The notes below the pieces were generated by a model that saw nothing but the letters and a program-made list of their open reading frames with translations, was not told the origin of the DNA and made no database searches. A program made the position numbers and the translations under genes. A stretch of 64,000 nucleotides of DNA from Zygnema cylindricum (taxonomy: Eukaryota; Streptophyta; Zygnematophyceae; Zygnematales; Zygnemataceae), in contig JBBHKE010003457.1 of assembly GCA_037447655.1 (NCBI GenBank), forward strand, positions 124,001 to 188,000. The letters are read 5' to 3'. Positions 46,701-57,857 of this stretch are shown in pieces. The stretch's first letter is position 1. The number at the start of each line of letters is the position of its first letter.

Positions 46701-48104
46701 TCCTTTTCTGGTGCTAGTTTCAAACCCTTTATCATCTAATACAGACGTAGAGATAAGATTCTTGTTTAACTCCGGAATAAACAATACATCGAAGAACGTA
46801 ACTATTGAGGTTTTTCCCTCCACTACGAATTTCAGATCTACCAATCCTACATAAGTTTTGGTCACTACCCTCCCATCCCCATATTCAATCTCTACAATTG
46901 GAATCTTTCTCAGCTTAGTAAACAGATGCTTATCTTTGCACATGTGCATGGATGCATGTGAATCCACAATCCAGCCTCCTTCACCTTTCAGTCCACCGAG
47001 AGCACATTTCTGCTTTGGTGAAATTTCGACTTCAGTTTTTGCCTCCAACTCCTCATCCAAGAGAAGTTCGTCGTCCTCCTCATCGGACTCCTCCTCGAGT
47101 ACCTGTTTGACCAGTGCCTTTTTCTTCCCTTGTGTTTGACCCTCGGTCTGCCCCTCCTTTATCCGAAGCTCGGTCAGTTTGGTACATTCTGCCATGTAAT
47201 GCTCAGGTTTCTTACAGAAATGACAAAGCCCTTTTGTTCCCCTTGTTTCGGATTCATCGGATTGATTTTTCAGGTCTCCCCCTCTATGGCTTCCAATGGG
47301 TTTCCGTGAATCTTTGTTTCTCCAACTTGCTCCAGCCGCCAAGGCTTGTCCATTCTTAACTACCCTCCGGATTTTGATTGTATTCTCTCAGACGAGAATC
47401 ATACCAACTACTAAATTCTATATCCACCTGGAGTCCGGTAGATCGTGTACCCGGTTTATAATGTTCTCATACTCATCGGGTAGTTTAATGAGTAAGCAGT
47501 GTACCTTTGCCTTCTCGGTTTCTACTTTTCCGGCACACTCTAACTCCATTAAGAGTATAGCAAGCTTATTGCAGAAATCGAGCATCTTCTCTCCTTTTTG
47601 AAAGTATCCATTGATCCTTTGGTCGTCTAGCTTCTATTCCTGAATAATACCGCTACGGTACATCTGTATAAGCGCATCCCTCAGATCGGATGCCCTTTCC
47701 ACCTGCAAATGAGGACCTGCGAGTCGTTGTGTGAGATGACGGAGGACAAAATGCTTGGCTGCCATGTTGTTGTAGTCCCAGGTATCGATATCATTCTCCT
47801 CATTCCTTAGAATAGGAGACATGAAAGCAGATCCGGTTGCTATAGGTGTGGATTTCTCTTTTTCTTTCCCTTTTTCCATCATGATGCTTTCTCTATCTTC
47901 TAATTCCTCTGATGACGGTGGATGTGGTTTCCTACCAAATCTGCTTCCTCCAAACCCTGGAGGAATAGTAGGACCGGATGGGCGCTTCACTCGCCCACTC
48001 ACTATTCCCCAAAATCTTTTCTCACATAGGGCTCCCATCATTATACTCTCCCAGTAGATGAACCCAGTCCCATTGAATATGGGCACCCTAGAGGGTGGGC
48101 CCAT
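43785..48104 (-). pseudogene. Copia gag-pol polyprotein of E2
   Basis: Minus strand. Gag starts at 48104 (MGPPSRVPIFNGTGFIYWES) and is stopped near 47634. The zinc knuckle CHFCKKPEHYMAEC is near 47230-47190. The protease reads VDSHAS near 46980, where the catalytic triad glycine of DSGAS is His, so it is probably inactive. GAG-pre-integrase LWHKRLRHVNLEKLREM ends in CSGCAQGKAHR, followed by a frameshift near 46431. Integrase shows TDIWGP and EQNGVAERL. The 451 aa frame 46123-44768 covers the integrase C-terminus, linker and RT. The YVDD site is damaged by a small deletion near 44770, leaving LIDDLFVL. RNase H 44552-43785 is intact-looking (TTWSDASYGDAP, AQSTMEAEYMA). Length is about 1,440 codons, normal for copia. 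Confidence 0.9.
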
Positions 48105-48108
48105 AACC
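48094..48108 (-). other. Primer-binding site of E2 (half-tRNA type)
   Basis: Minus strand GGTTATGGGCCCACC, adjoining the LTR with no gap. Its complement GGTGGGCCCATAACC equals the anticodon stem-loop stretch of plant initiator tRNA-Met over all 15 bases. Drosophila copia uses the same part of this tRNA after internal cleavage. Confidence 0.85.
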
Positions 48109-48856
48109 TACAACTCTGAGACCTCTATTGGTACTCAGAGTAGCAGCTTGCTAAAAGCCTCTAGGATAACGTCAGTTCTTTAAGCTTTGTCTAAATATTG
48201 CTGACACCTTGACAAAATACAGACTGACCAAACTGCTCCCTTTTGGAAGGGCTGATTCCCTTGAGTATGCCACAAAAAGAATCCTTGAATTTGCTCCTCT
48301 AAGCAGTTAATTATTAATGGTCAAAAATGATCGTTTTATACAAGAGCCCTCTAAGAGAGAGAGGCGGCTACCTCTAATTTTCTAAGTCCTAAACCCCTCT
48401 CTAAACCCTCTCCTACTGATGTACAGAACCAATCAATTGAGTGTACAGTACAGAAAGGTACTTGGTCCGAAGTACTGTCTTTACTGCCATTGTACGATAT
48501 GGCCAGAAAGACGACGCCTTCCATATCCGGGTTCGCCATAGTATGTCCGCGAGATGCCGTCATCCAATGTCATGCTGCCACGTGTCACCCGTTGTGGTTA
48601 TGATCGAAAACCGCCAAATCGACCATTCCGCAATGCCGGCTTCTTTTCCGTCGTTAGATTGATGTCGGCCTTAATTTATAGCCGTTAAAAATACAAGTAG
48701 TACATTTCCGGTGTAATTTACTTTTAACTGTGTCTATGTGATTGTGGCTTGTTTGTCAATAAATCGAACTTCTCTACTTCGTCATCTTTAAGTAGCTATC
48801 GTACCCTATATACTTTAGCACTAGTCTTAGAATACACGGTAATACTTACGGCTACT

Positions 48857-49886
48857 TGTAACTCTGAGACCTCCATAGGACCTCAGAGTAGCCAGCTCAC
48901 ACGAAGCCTCTAGGATAACCCTGACCCCTTTGTGTTTCAGCAAGAATAACTGCCACCCTGGCAGACAAAAAGTCTGACCACCTTCACCCTTGTTAAGGCA
49001 AGACTCTCTTGAGTCTATAGCAAAAAGAATCTCTGAATTTGCTCCCCTGAGCAGTAAGTTATGAAGGGTCAAAGTTGACCTTTTGTACAGAAGCTCTCTG
49101 GGAGAGAGGGTCCAATCTATCAAATTTTTCTATGTCCTATCTCTCTCTAAACTCTATCTACTGAAGTACGGTACCAATCATAATAGTGTATCGTACATAA
49201 GGTACAAGTGCCGATGTACTTTATGTACCGATATTGTACGACATGGCCAACAAGTCGACACATGCCATTTTTTGATTTGTTCTTGGAATCCCATGAGATG
49301 TCGCAATCCAATGTGATTTTGCCACGTGGCAATTGACGTGAATTCAACCGCAAACCGCCGAAAACCTATTCCACGATCTCGGCATGCTTCGTGGCCGTCC
49401 GATTAAGCCGGATTACAATCGTGACTGTCATAAATACTTCCGCAGTATTTATTTCGCTTTCTAAACAAAATGCGCAGTATTCGTTTCGGATGTTTCGTAC
49501 GCCGTACTTTACAAAATGTGTCTATGTTTAAAGATCCGTTAAATGAAATAGACTACGTGTTAACATTTAAATACCTATCAAACTATATATCTTCAAGCAT
49601 GATGGCAGACTAAATGGCTAAGGCTACAAGCTAAGTTGACGGGCGGGAGGTACCAGGTTCAAACCCTAGGTCCGTCAATTTACATTTTGGTAAATTTACC
49701 AAAATCTTCAACCCGTAACTCTATCTCTAATCAGCATAGGCAGCCATGGCTCTAGCTACCTCTTTAACCTTCAGTGACTACGACAAGTGTGGGAGCTGAA
49801 GAGAGAAGTTAGAGGCAGAGTGCCTCGGCTTCTTTTCTGCATTTTGCAAAACCTAGAAAATACTAAAATAACCTTTTATTTCTACA
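48857..49886 (-). repeat. Solo LTR nested in E2 5' LTR
   Basis: 1030 bp, TGTAACTCTGAGACC to TTATTTCTACA, with the perfect target duplication CTACT (48852-48856, 49887-49891). The empty site ACGGCTACTTTGACGG is present at 43518-43533 in the other LTR. The insertion point lies between the A-box-like and B-box-like halves of the host LTR's tRNA-like module. Confidence 0.95.
49603..49679 (+). other. tRNA-like module in nested solo LTR
   Basis: GGCAGACTAAATGGCTAAGGC (A-box/D-arm-like), then the B-box GGTTCAAACCC at 49656-49666 inside T-arm-like CCAGGTTCAAACCCTAGG, closed by TTGACGG and CCGTCAA. One of the best preserved modules. Confidence 0.65.
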
Positions 49887-50141
49887 CTACTTTGACGGAT
49901 GGTAGGTACCAGGATCAAATCGTGGGTCCATCAATCCTTTTGGTAAGTTTACCAAGGATCTGCCTTCTGATTCTAGAAGGAGCATAGGCAGCCATGGCTC
50001 TAGCTTCCTCTCCAGCCTTCAGTGAATACGACAAGTATGGGGGCTAGAGAGGGAAGCTAGAAGCTGGGTGCCTCTGCTTTTTCCTGCTCTTATTTAAATC
50101 ATTTAACTAACCTAGAAAATACCTTTAATTTCAACACGTAC

Positions 50142-50686
50142 AACATCCCACACCCTGGGCAAGCAACTCGAGAAGCCGGAGCATTTGAAAAAGGGTTGGC
50201 AAGTGGAGGAGAACAAAGAGCTGGGTTACTTGAAGGTTGAGAGGTAGAGAGAGGTGCTAGAGAGAGAGAGATGCAACAAGTGAGGTGGTGGAAGGGTTAT
50301 TGTGCGCAAGGGTTGGCACGGGTGGGGGAACCAAGGTGGGAGGGGCTAGAGGAGGAGGGGTTGAACTTGTGACCAATTGTGGTTGTGGGAGCTGTGAGTT
50401 TGGGATAGGGGCCAAAGATAAAGTGGTGGATGGCTCTCGACAATGAGGGGGACAATAACGTGATGTAGATGTAGAAAGGGGATTGGGCATCACAGGTAGA
50501 GGAGAAAAAATGTGGTTGGGGGGAGTATTGGAGTCAAAAGGTTGGGAAGTTTGCGGTGGTGGGGTGGCGGCAGTGGTCAGTTGAGGAACAAAAGGGTGAG
50601 ACTCCCCAAAGAATTTTTAAGACATTCACCAACGGGTGGGAGATGACGCAGAAGGTGACTGTGATGCCCGCCGTTTTTGAGGATCC
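50142..50686 (-). pseudogene. N-terminal part of H (Pro-rich, zinc finger)
   Basis: Minus-strand ATG at about 50686 opens MDPQKRRASQSPSASSPTRW, soon stopped. Further on are Pro/Thr/Ser-rich stretches (50493-50257) and, next to the E2 junction, RVACPGCGMLY. Across the junction, with one target duplication removed, the frame continues into AASTIFARHVRAS on the E2 left side. This gives a CPxCG...F..RH zinc-finger pattern of the kind found at the N-terminus of R2-like proteins. Confidence 0.6.
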
Positions 50687-50690
50687 ATAC

Positions 50691-50896
50691 TGAAAGACGA
50701 TAAGACCTAGAAACGCCGCAGTAAAAGTGGAAATTCTTAACCCAACACCCGTGTGTGTTTTTGTGGTTGTGGTTGTTTTTTTTTTTTTTCGTCCTTTTGT
50801 TTGTTGGTTTGTCTTTGTCCTAAGTTTTTGTATTTGGTTGGTTCTCTTGTTGTGTTCACCATCTGGGTGACCGAAAAGCTACCTTGGTGTGGTACG
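50691..50896. other. T/G-rich 5' flank of H
   Basis: Upstream of the H start codon (reading minus). Contains TTTGTGGTTGTGG and a T14 run. Could be H 5' UTR. No ORF. Confidence 0.4.
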
Positions 50897-51995
50897 TGTT
50901 GAAAAAGGGTATTTGAATTCTATCTTCTTAGTTACTCTATGGGCATTCTACAGTTCTCATACTTATCGTAGTTAATGAGAATTCACAGGCAGCCATGGCT
51001 GCCTGAGACAGATGTGAAGACAAGCAGGAGACAAAGCTTCTGCAAAAGATGGGCAACCTCACAAGATTTGATCCTGTGACCTCTAGATGATAGCCGTATG
51101 GATTAGCCGTCCGCCTTATCCGTTAGGTCTTGATGAAACGATACCCGTGATGTATTTGATAAGTACATAACAAATGACGTGGCGACACATTCAGTGGCTC
51201 TCAAAGTGAAATGAAACATTGACACATACAGTACCGCACGAAATAGTGTACCACACGAAATGAACGAAACAAAATCAAATGTCGTTTCGCGATCAAAAGT
51301 TCCCAATGAATGACGAAATTTCAACGATCAAACGGCATGACGACCATAGAAATTCAACGGTCAACATGGAACGATAAACGTTGAATTTCAACGGTTACAT
51401 TAGTTGGCGCGCCATAAGATCAAACGACCGACATTGATCGCCGTATTACGAACATACGGCACGGGTAAGTGCCAACATGCCGCAAAGTTTTTTTTTTGGG
51501 AGCACTCCGCCAAAGTGGAGGAAAATGACAAGTGGCACCATCGTATAGGATACCAGTGAAGAAAGGGACAGAATTGAGATGACTTATTTTCCAAGTGGCA
51601 AACCAAGGGGTGCCGAATATTTTCATACATAAAGTACGGCGAGGACCGTATTTTGTACATACATTATTTAGCGTACGATGTTTTGATTAGTCTAGAGGAG
51701 TTATGAATAGGTACTTTTAACTTAAACAATTCTTCGAAAGCTCTCCCTCTTAGAGGCCATCTGTATAAATATGTTGTATTTGAACAGCCATAACTTAATG
51801 CTCAGGTGAGCAAATTCAGTGACTTTTTTTGTTGCGGACTTAGCGCAGTCCACGCTACACAAGAATGTAGTCGGTTAGAGTTTTTGAGTGCCAAGGCGGC
51901 ACTAATTCATTGCCAAAGTCAAAAGTGCAGATATTATCCTAGTGGCTTCATATAAGCTGGACATTCTCAAGACCAATGGAGGTCACACGATTACA
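50897..51995 (+). repeat. 5' LTR of E4
   Basis: 1099 bp, TGTTGAAAAAGGGTATTTG to ACGATTACA. Contains the degenerate hairpin loop ACTTATCGTAGTTAATGA near 50960-50977 and a tRNA-like module in reverse. Confidence 0.82.
51056..51131 (-). other. tRNA-like module in E4 5' LTR
   Basis: Reverse complement: GACCTAACGGATAAGGCGG (tRNA-Arg-like D-arm), a pairing stretch around ATCCATACGGC, then GTCACAGGATCAAATCTTGT as T-arm/B-box remnant. Confidence 0.6.
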
Positions 51996-52010
51996 CGATA
52001 TGGCCCATCC
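51996..52010 (+). other. Primer-binding site of E4 (decayed)
   Basis: CGATATGGCCCATCC, abutting the LTR. Recognisable as a decayed GGTTATGGGCCCACC. Confidence 0.5.
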
Positions 52011-52511
52011 TTTAGGGTACTCATTTTCAATGGAATAGGGTTTATATAGTGGAAAACCATGATGAGGGGTGCATTTTTTGAAAAACAACTATGGGGCATT
52101 GTGAGCGGTCGTGTGCGTCGGCAAGGTGGAAACTTGGGAATTCCACCAGGGTTTGGAGAATATCGATTCACAAGAGGATCTGGAGAGGGAGAGGTGGTAG
52201 AGGATGGTTGAGAAAGCATTGTGTCAGACAAAGGGAAAAACAAACTCACAGTGATCGCTACTAAATCAGTTCCGGTAGTAGATGTTCAAAAACTGAGGCA
52301 AATGATTCGGAAATTTGGGATTTCAATATCACTGTGGCGACTTATTTTATTCTTGCGCGTCTTACTGAAGCACTAGCTACACCTCATCTTCATGTGGATC
52401 GGGCAGACGAGTTGTGGGAGGCCCTTGTCCACATTTACAAGAGTGGTACCATTCAGCGCTAGAACCTGGCTGATCAGAAGGTACATGCATATGGGTACAA
52501 AGGGGGAAAGA

Positions 52512-53568
52512 TGAAACTCTAAGACCTCTATAAGTCCTCAGAGTGGACAGCTTCTAAGAAGCCTCTAGGATAAACCTGACCCCTTTGTGTTTTCAGCAAA
52601 AACAACTGCCACCGTGGCAGAAAATAATTCTAACAAACTTAACCCCTATGAAGGGAAGAATCCGTTGAGTCGATAGCAAAAAGAATCTCTCAATTTGCTC
52701 TCGTGAGCAGTAAGTTATCAAGGGTCAAAGTTGACCTTTTGTATAGAAGCTCTTTCGGAGAGAGGGTCCTATCTTCTAATTTTTCTAAGTCCTAGCTCTC
52801 TCACAGACTCTATCTACTGATGTACGGAGCCAATCAGATTTTAGTTATGTACACAAAAGTACAGGTGCCGGTGTACTTTCTATACGGACACTGTACGACA
52901 TGGCCTTAATGTCGACAAGTGGTATGTCCGGATTTGCTCCCTTAATCTTCAGAGATGCCGCGATCCTATGTCATTCCGCCATGTGTCATCCGATGTGGCG
53001 ATGACCACAAACCGCCGAACTCCTCTTCCGCGATCTCGGTGTTAATTCCGGCCGTCCGATTAAATTCACATTTAATCGTAGCCGTAATAAATACATGCGC
53101 GGTATTCGTTTCACTAAAGCAATAAATGCGCGGTATTGGTTTCGTATCCGTAGCGGAATCCGTACTTTTACATATACTGGATATATGTCTCCCGTAAACA
53201 GTTACAATTAAATGAACTATCCTACGTTTAAATGTTTAAATAATTATCAAACCCTATAGTACATAACACTACTTCTAGACTTAACGGCTAAGGCTAACGG
53301 CTACCGGCTTTCTACCAGCCGGTAGGTACTAGGATCAAATCTTGTGGCCGGCACATATCTTTTAGTAAATAAAACCACTAACTAAAATATATTTTCCCGT
53401 TAACCTCTAGATAGCCTAGGTAGCCATGGCTCTAGCTTCCTCTCCAATTTCTTAGTGACTGCGACAAGTGTGAGAGTTGGAAAAAGAAGTTAGAGGTAGA
53501 CTGCCTTGGATTCTTTCTTATTTCTATTCAGACCTAGAAAATACTTTAAAACACCATTAATTTCTACA
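52512..53568 (-). repeat. 3' LTR of E3
   Basis: 1057 bp, TGAAACTCTAAGACC to TAATTTCTACA. Hairpin with loop TTAGTGACTGCGACAAGTGT near 53452-53471, and tRNA-like module 53274-53354. Confidence 0.88.
53274..53354 (+). other. tRNA-like module in E3 3' LTR
   Basis: TAGACTTAACGGCTAAGGC as D-arm, then a clean anticodon-arm-like hairpin TACCGGCT-TTCTACC-AGCCGGTA (8 bp stem, 7 base loop), then TACTAGGATCAAATCTTGTG as T-arm remnant. Confidence 0.6.
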
Positions 53569-53583
53569 CTCCCTTTATTTTCC

Positions 53584-56500
53584 AGTCAATCTTTATTTTT
53601 AGACAACACTTCTCCCTGCATAAAATTAGCTTAGGGGAAGGCACAAGTTTGGTCATCATATCTGCTACCATCTCACTATCTGGTCGGTACTCTAAACTGA
53701 TTATTTTGTTTTCTACTTTCTCTCTAACAAAGCTGAGTCTAATGTCCATGTGTTTAGCTTTAAAATGATGTTTAGGATTGGCAAAAACAGCGATTGCAAC
53801 CTGATTATCACAAAAAAAAATTTACACACCACTCTTAAGGTGACCTAGCTCACAAAGCAAAGACTTAACCCACATCAATTCTTTTACAGCAGAGCAAGAG
53901 GCCATATACTCAGCCTCCATAGTGGACTGAGCAATAACTTTTTGGTGTTTGCTACTCCAACAGCAAGCCCATCACCCACATATAATACATATCCAGAAGT
54001 ACATCTCCTCATCGGAGCATCATCATAACTGACATCACTCCAAGTAGTGATGTCAGTATTCTCCCCACCCAAATGCAACCATAAATCCCTAGTTCTTACC
54101 AAATATCTAAGGTCTCTCTTAGCTGCCTCCCAATCCCTCTTAGTGGGAGCATTTAGACTTCTACTCAGCACTCCTACAGCTGCAGCTAAATCCGGCCAGG
54201 TACAATTCATAAAATAGATTAGATTTCCCACTAGTTGCCTGTAAGGAATAGTCTGCATGAACTTCTGTTCCTCAGGAGATAATTCCTCGTCTAAGACTAT
54301 GACTCCTTCTTCCTCAATCCCCTCACTTCCCTTCTTCAACTCCATTAGAGTTGTACAACTATTAGCTTTATCCATTTGAAATTTTTCAAGCATGTTCCCT
54401 ATTGCTTCCTTTTAAGTTAATCTTATAATTTTTCTTTTTCGGTCTCTCTCTACTTGAATTCCCAAAATATATTTCGCTTCCCCCATATCCTTCATTTCAA
54501 ATCTCCCCTTAAGATCGGTTTTCAGTTTATTAATTTTTTCCATTGATTTACTTAAAACAAGCAAATCATCAACATAAATTGCAATAAATATAAAACCTTC
54601 CTCGTCTTCGAAAACATAGATTGAGTGATCTGAGCTGATCCGGATATATCCCAGACTGGTAAGAAACTCATCAAGCTTCTTATTCCATTGTCGAGGCGCA
54701 TGTTTCAAACCATGAAGAGATTTAACCAGGTGGCAAACCTTACTCTCCTCTCCTTCCTCCACAAACCCTTCGGGTTGTCGCATGAAGATCTCCTCTTCCA
54801 ATTCTCTATGGAAAAAGGCTGTCTTGATGTCCATTTGGTGCACTTCCATGTCTTCCGCTGCTGCTAAGCTGAGAAGTATGCGGACGGAGGGAAATCTGAC
54901 CACTGGGGGAAAGGTTTCCTCGTAGTCAATTCCCTCCTTTTGTGTAAATCCCTTTGCCACTAGTCGGGCCTTGTAGCGCTCGATTGTGTTATCTCCGTTT
55001 AGTTTTAATTTGAAAACCCACTTACAACCGATTGGTTTTTGGTTAGGTGGACAATCCACCAGCTCCCAAGTATCGGCTGCCATAATTGAGGCCATCTCCT
55101 CATTGATGGATGTCTTCCACCGATTTCTTTCTAGACAAGTCATCGCCTCTCCCTAAGTTTGAGGTTCATCTTGATGTGATAGTTTAGTTACCTTGTTATT
55201 AACTTTTTTTCTTGCTGTATTTTGCTACTTCTCCTTCCTCCTTCAAAATTTGAGGCCGGAATAGATGGTTCTCGTGGATTCTTTCAAACAAACTCGGCTT
55301 ATCCCCTATCCCTTGATTCCGAATTAATTTCCACCACGTCTTCCGCTTCGGGTAGAGTTGTCACTGGAGTTTCCACAGCCGACTCCTTTTTGGTCTGATT
55401 TGTACCTGCAAGAATGTCATCTTTTGTAAAACGTGGATAGTTAGGAAGCTCAAAGTCATCGGAATTTTCTGACTCAAATCTGATTTTTACCGACTTTGTA
55501 TATTTCAATGGATCCACAAACTTTTCTTCATCCATAACTACTAGATGCTTTACTAAGATTATATCTTCCCTTTTTAGATCATAAACTCTATATCCTTTAA
55601 CATTCTCATCATATCCTAATAAGTATCCCGGTTTTCCTTTAGGATCTACCTTCCAATTGGACCGATCTGTATCTAGACTAAATACTTGACTGCCGAAATC
55701 CTTTAAGTGAGATATGTCTGGTTTCCGGCCTATCCATCTCTCATAAGGTGTTTGATCTTTTATAGCTGAAGTAAGAACACTATTTTTGAGTTAATTAGCA
55801 CAGTTCATTGCTTCTGCCCAAAACCTTTTTCCTATCTTCTTATTTGACAACATACATCTAGCACTATCACTTAGTGTTCTATTTAACCTTTCAGCTACCC
55901 CATTCTGTTCCGAGTTTTTTGGAATTGTCTTTTGGTGTTGGACCCCATCTTCCCTCAAAAAATCCTCAAACTAGTTAGAAGTACACTCTCCACCATTGTC
56001 ACTCTTTATTCTCTTGATTGGAGTTTCATGGAGTTTTTCGCTCCATGCTTTATATTGTCTAAAACAATCCTGAGCTTCTGACTTGTTTTTCAAAAAATAC
56101 AATCGGGAATACCGAGACTAATCATCAGTGATAGTCATCATAAATCTCTTCCCCCCCGGTGAGGGCAGTTTAGCTGCTCCCCAAATATCTGTGTGTACTA
56201 CATCTAATTTTTTTTCTCCCTTATAGGTGGCTCTTTTAGGAAAGGGTAATCATGTATGTTTTTCCTTGAGCACATCCACTACAATCACTTATATTATCAT
56301 TCTCACTGAACTTAATCCTTTCCACCACTCCCATCTTTTTCATTTCTCTTAACTTGTCTAGATTCACATGCCCAAGCCTCTTATGCCACATCATAATATC
56401 ATGAACACCAGCATAATAAAGTTTCTTCTTTTCTTTTCTTAAAACCAGCCTAAACATCCCATGGCTACGTTTCTCAGCAATGAAATAGACATCCTCCTCA

Positions 56501-57630
56501 AAACTAGCAGTAAAGACTCCTTCCCTAGTGCTAGTGAAAAAACCCTTATCATCTAATACGGATGTAGAGATGAGGTTTTTGTTCAGCTCCGGAATAAACA
56601 ATACATCGGAGAATGTTACTATGGATGTCTTTCCTTCTTCTAACACTTTCAAATCTACCGATCCTACAAGAGTAGTGGTGACTATCCTCCCATCCCCGTA
56701 CTCTATCTCTACGGTGGGAATATTTTTTATCTTAATGAACAGGTGCCTATCCTTACACATGTGCATAGAGGCACATGAATCTACAATCCAGCCTGCTTCA
56801 CCTTTGAATCTACCGTAAGCACATTTGTGCCTTCGTGGTATTTCAATCTCGTTTTTCGCCTCCAACTCCTCATCTAAAAGGAGCTCATCGTCCTCGTCTT
56901 CGGATTCCGCCTCATGTACATGTGTCACAAGGGCCTTTTTCTTTCCTCTCGGGGTACCACCGGTCTGCCCCTCCTTTAACTGAAGCTCGGTTAGCTTAGT
57001 GCACTCTGCCATATAGTGCCCAGGTTTCTTACAAAAATGACATAAACCTTTGGGAGCCCTAGGTCCGAACTCGTCGGCCTGATTTTTCTGCTCCCTCCCC
57101 CCATAGTTTCCGATCGGTTCCGGGAATCCTTGTTCCTCCAATCGGTCGCAGTTGCTAAGGCTTGGCCAATCTTTCCTCCCCTTCGGATCTCAATCGTATT
57201 CTCCCGAACGAGAATCATCCCTACCATTGAGTTCCATATCCACCTTGAGTCCGCCAAGTCTTGCACACGGTTGACTATGTTCTCAAACTTATCGGGTAAC
57301 TTCATCAGTAAACAGTTAACCTTTTCTTTTTCACTAAAATCTTTTCCCGCACCCTCTAGCTCGATGAAGAGTGTAGCAAGCTCATTGCAAAAATCCAAAA
57401 TCTTCCCCCTTTTGTATACATACTCCTTAACTTTCTGATCAGCCAAATGTTGTTGCTGAATCGTACCACTTCGGTACATCTCTATGAGAGCCATCCAAAG
57501 ATCGGATACCCTTTCTACCTGCAAATGAGGACATGCAAGTCCTTGAGTGAGATGGCCTAGGATGAAGTGCTCTGCCGCCATATTGTTGAATGCTAAAATA
57601 TATTTTGCCGCCATATTGCAAAATCAAATC
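53584..57630 (-). pseudogene. Copia gag-pol polyprotein of E3
   Basis: Minus strand. Truncated gag from about 57614 (NNMAAEHFILGHLTQGLACP), zinc knuckle CHFCKKPGHYMAEC near 57040-57000, protease WIVDSCASMHMC near 56790 (Gly to Cys in the active-site triad). GAG-pre-integrase MMWHKRLGHVNLDKLREM ends in CSGCAQGKTYM. A degraded integrase lies 56220-55860. RT 55143-54412 is largely intact with QMDIKTAFFH and AIYVDDLLVLSKS. RNase H follows 54393-53564. The usual stop after KIKID has become Trp, so the frame reads into the LTR. Short duplicated TGCCGCCATATTG at the deletion junction hints at how the 5' end was lost. Confidence 0.87.
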
Positions 57631-57857
57631 CTGTAGCTGGCACATATGTTTTAGTAAATTAAACCCCTAACTAAAATATATTTTCCCGTAAACCTCTGGA
57701 TAGCCTAGGTAGCCATGGCTCTAGCTCCCTCTCCAATTTCTCAATGACTGCGACAAGTTTGAGAGTTGGAGAGAGAAGTTAGAGGTAGACTGCCTCGGCT
57801 TCTTTCTTATTTCTATTCTGACCTAGAAAATACTTTAAAAGACCATTAATTTCTACA
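57631..57857 (-). repeat. 5' LTR remnant of E3
   Basis: Matches 53330-53568 of the 3' LTR (ATCAAATCCTGTAGCTGGCA onwards to TTTCTACA). Only the U3 start, with hairpin and B-box half, survives. Confidence 0.85.

Larger units (their letters stand above)
42778..50136 (-). mobile_element. Copia LTR retrotransposon E2
   Basis: Minus-strand element with 3' LTR 42778-43771 (994 bp), internal 43772-48108, and 5' LTR 48109-50136 (993 bp without its nested solo LTR). The flanks CCTAC (42773-42777) and CGTAC (50137-50141) form a 5 bp target duplication with one change. It interrupts the zinc finger of H. It is the best preserved element here, though its polyprotein has several lesions. Confidence 0.9.
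48109..50136 (-). repeat. 5' LTR of E2, split by a solo LTR
   Basis: Starts TACAACTCTGAG (expected TG mutated) and ends AATTTCAACA. Without 48857-49886 and one CTACT it is 993 bp and aligns with 42778-43771 end to end. Confidence 0.88.
39600..50690 (-). mobile_element. R2-like non-LTR retrotransposon H (split by E2)
   Basis: Minus-strand single-ORF element of about 3.7 kb once E2 is removed. The order is Pro-rich N-terminus, CPxCG-type zinc finger, reverse transcriptase, Cys/His knuckle and restriction-enzyme-like endonuclease. That order is the architecture of the R2/CRE class of non-LTR elements. The 3' end is not sharply defined (A-rich on the plus side near 39500-39610). Multiple stops show decay. 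Confidence 0.65.
52512..57857 (-). mobile_element. Copia LTR retrotransposon E3 (5' deleted)
   Basis: Minus-strand element inserted in gag of E4, flanked by the perfect 5 bp target duplication AAAGA (52507-52511 and 57858-57862). 3' LTR complete (52512-53568). The 5' LTR is reduced to about 227 bp (57631-57857), because a deletion removed most of it together with primer site and gag N-terminus. Confidence 0.9.

Noticed and set aside
50257-50493. Independent Pro-rich protein gene
   Set aside because: It lies in frame order with the R2-like ORF on the other side of E2 and is better read as that element's N-terminus.
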